DNA of 45,392 nucleotides from Burkholderiaceae bacterium (GTDB lineage: Bacteria; Pseudomonadota; Gammaproteobacteria; Burkholderiales; Burkholderiaceae_C): positions 1 through 45,392 of the forward strand of contig JAFALA010000014.1 in the NCBI GenBank assembly GCA_019234815.1. Reading direction: 5' to 3'. Both the position numbers and the translations under genes were made by a program. The notes beneath the pieces are model-generated. The model was not told the origin of the DNA, made no database searches, and worked only from the letters and a program-made list of their open reading frames with translations. Of this stretch, positions 44,070-45,392 are shown in pieces. Position 1 is the first letter of the stretch. Every line of letters starts with the position of its first letter.

Positions 44070-45392
44070 TTGAATATCAAATCAATCCAAGCGCAACCTG
44101 TGCCCAAGCGCAGCACGGTGGCCATTTGCGCCGCCATCGCGGGCGCATTTTCGTTGGGGGCGGCCAATGTGGCGCACGCCGACGAATTGAGCGACCTGCG
44201 GGCGCAGGTGGAGCAGCTCAGCAAGCGCCTGAGCGACATGGAGGCCAAGGCCGCGCAGCAGAAGCAGGCCGCACCGCAGCCGGCAGCGCAGCCCGTTGCG
44301 CAGTCGGTGGCGGTGGCTCGTCCGGAGTCCCTGACCAAGGACCAGCAGGGCGATGCGATCAATGATCAGAACCCCGAAGGGCTGACCATTTTCGACAACG
44401 GGAAGACCAAGCTCAAGATCTACGGCCTGGTGGAAGCGACGCTCAGCCACGTCAACAACCAGGCCATCTCGCCCATCCCGTATGGCGGCGGCGGCGCCGG
44501 TTCGGGCGGAACCAGCCAGCTGACCATTCCTGGCACCTATGCCTCCACCAACGGATTCCAGACTGCATGGTTCAGCGGCAATCGCTGGGGCTTCGAGATC
44601 GACCATGACCTGGGCAACGGGCTCAAGGCCATTTCCAAGCTCGAATCCGAATTCGAGCTGCCTTCAGGCGCTTTCGACACGTCCAACACGATTTTCAATC
44701 GCGACGCCTGGCTGGGCTTGCAAAGCGACACGATCGGGAAGCTGACCTTCGGCCGCCAAAATACGCTGACCCGCGATTTCACCCAGACCTGGGGGGATCC
44801 GTACGGCACATCCGAAGTCACCCTCAAGGAGGGCGGCTATACCAACGTCAACAACTTCAAGCAGCTGATCTTCTACTCCGGCGGACCCAACGGCACCCGG
44901 TACAACAGCGCGATCGAGTGGAAGAAGAAGTGGGGTGACCACTGGGTTTCAGGTCTCGCGTACAAGTTCGGTTCCGGCGGCAACGGCGGCAGCGGAGACG
45001 TGGGTAGCGGTGGTTCCGTCCCCGGCGATTTCACGAATGGGACCGCTGAAGCCGCATCGGTCGCTTACAACGCCATCGCCTTGGGAGCTGCCACCGCGAC
45101 CGTCAACCTCAGCTACGACCGCGGCAAGGTCAACGACAACGTTTCTCAGTCGGCGTTGCTCGGTGGCAACGTGATCTTCGGGCCCTTCCGAGTCAACGCG
45201 GGCTACATCCACTTCTCCGCTCATCAGGGCGTCAACAACAACATGGGTACGCGCACGGACAACGCGTACACCGTGTCCGGCACCTACCTTCTGGCAAGCA
45301 AGACGGAATTCGCGTTGGGCTATCAGCAGTACAAGGGCAGCAACGCCGGTTTCAATGGCGGTGGAAAAATCATCAATCCGTTCGGCAACACG
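44070..45392 (+). CDS. Gram-negative porin with N-terminal coiled coil, 3' end outside window
   Basis: An outer-membrane porin, open for 441 codons to the window end. The start is a TTG at 44070, with a full AAAGGAG (44057-44063) six bases upstream, the same arrangement as pmdK; no ATG fits. The signal peptide (M-N-I-K-S-I, hydrophobic core, ending A-N-V-A-H-A) precedes a short heptad coiled coil (LSDLRAQVEQLSKRLSDMEA) and an Ala/Gln/Pro linker. The beta barrel then follows (KLKIYGLVEATLSHVNN, GNRWGFEIDHDLGNGLKAIS, RDAWLGLQSDTIGKLTFGRQ). An N-terminal coiled coil plus barrel resembles DcaP-type trimeric dicarboxylate porins. Its place after a 2-hydroxycarboxylate transporter suggests it admits the same acids. 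Confidence 0.9.
   Translation, partial: MNIKSIQAQPVPKRSTVAICAAIAGAFSLGAANVAHADELSDLRAQVEQLSKRLSDMEAKAAQQKQAAPQPAAQPVAQSVAVARPESLTKDQQGDAINDQNPEGLTIFDNGKTKLKIYGLVEATLSHVNNQAISPIPYGGGGAGSGGTSQLTIPGTYASTNGFQTAWFSGNRWGFEIDHDLGNGLKAISKLESEFELPSGAFDTSNTIFNRDAWLGLQSDTIGKLTFGRQNTLTRDFTQTWGDPYGTSEVTLKEGGYTNVNNFKQLIFYSGGPNGTRYNSAIEWKKKWGDHWVSGLAYKFGSGGNGGSGDVGSGGSVPGDFTNGTAEAASVAYNAIALGAATATVNLSYDRGKVNDNVSQSALLGGNVIFGPFRVNAGYIHFSAHQGVNNNMGTRTDNAYTVSGTYLLASKTEFALGYQQYKGSNAGFNGGGKIINPFGNT

Overview
The window reads as chromosomal DNA of a high-GC betaproteobacterium, most likely order Burkholderiales. The evidence is a protocatechuate 4,5-cleavage (pmd/lig) operon in the Comamonas-type order, PobA with an AraC-type PobR, an MSHA-type pilus locus, TctDE-type signalling and a coiled-coil Gram-negative porin. 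I cannot fix the family or genus from sequence alone. No rRNA, tRNA, CRISPR array, complete IS element or prophage is visible.

Region 1 (1-7.2 kb) is a mixed set of housekeeping and accessory genes: a TMEM165/GDT1 cation transporter, a flavin amine oxidase, a flavin reductase, an AraC regulator lacking the usual N-terminus, an acyl-CoA thioesterase and a secreted beta-lactamase-fold serine hydrolase. A 46-nt stretch of the GDT1 gene recurs almost exactly at the 3' end of the flavin reductase gene, bracketing the amine oxidase gene.

Region 2 (6.3-16.9 kb) is an aromatic-acid catabolic island. PobR and PobA turn 4-hydroxybenzoate into protocatechuate. A LysR regulator is divergent from an operon of ModA-like protein, pmdK, pmdE, pmdF, pmdD, pmdA, pmdB and pmdC. 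Together these import the acid, cleave the ring between C4 and C5 (PmdAB), oxidise the product to 2-pyrone-4,6-dicarboxylate (PmdC), hydrolyse it (PmdD), hydrate it (PmdE) and split it into pyruvate and oxaloacetate (PmdF). The 4-oxalomesaconate tautomerase (PmdU) that leads the Comamonas operon is absent; a signal-less ModA-like protein occupies its place. A hairpin-dense, REP-like element sits inside the operon between pmdD and pmdA, and a truncated aldo/keto reductase follows pmdC.

Region 3 (16.9-19.9 kb) holds a metallo-beta-lactamase-fold hydrolase divergent from a TetR regulator, then an ArsR-SRPBCC pair with a clear palindromic operator over its promoter.

Region 4 (20.0-34.3 kb) is an MSHA-type IV pilus locus in two divergent arms. 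Leftward: pilin mshA, minor pilins mshC, mshD and mshO, a greatly enlarged MshP/PilX-like protein, ATPase mshE and platform protein mshG. Rightward: mshI, a PilN-like gene, mshJ, mshK, secretin mshL, mshM and mshN, mostly with overlapping stop and start codons. MshE has MshEN domains, so control by cyclic di-GMP is expected.

Region 5 (34.3-38.2 kb) has a 932-residue PrsT-type TPR lipoprotein divergent from a PEP-CTERM protein with its own promoter and terminator. No exosortase is in the window. Next comes a periplasmic amino-acid-type binding protein followed in frame by the decayed tail of what looks like a hybrid histidine kinase.

Region 6 (39.2-45.4 kb) is a carboxylate sensing and uptake unit: a NitT/TauT-type binding protein without ABC partners, a TctD/TctE-like two-component system, a divergent 2-hydroxycarboxylate transporter and a coiled-coil porin that runs off the window end.
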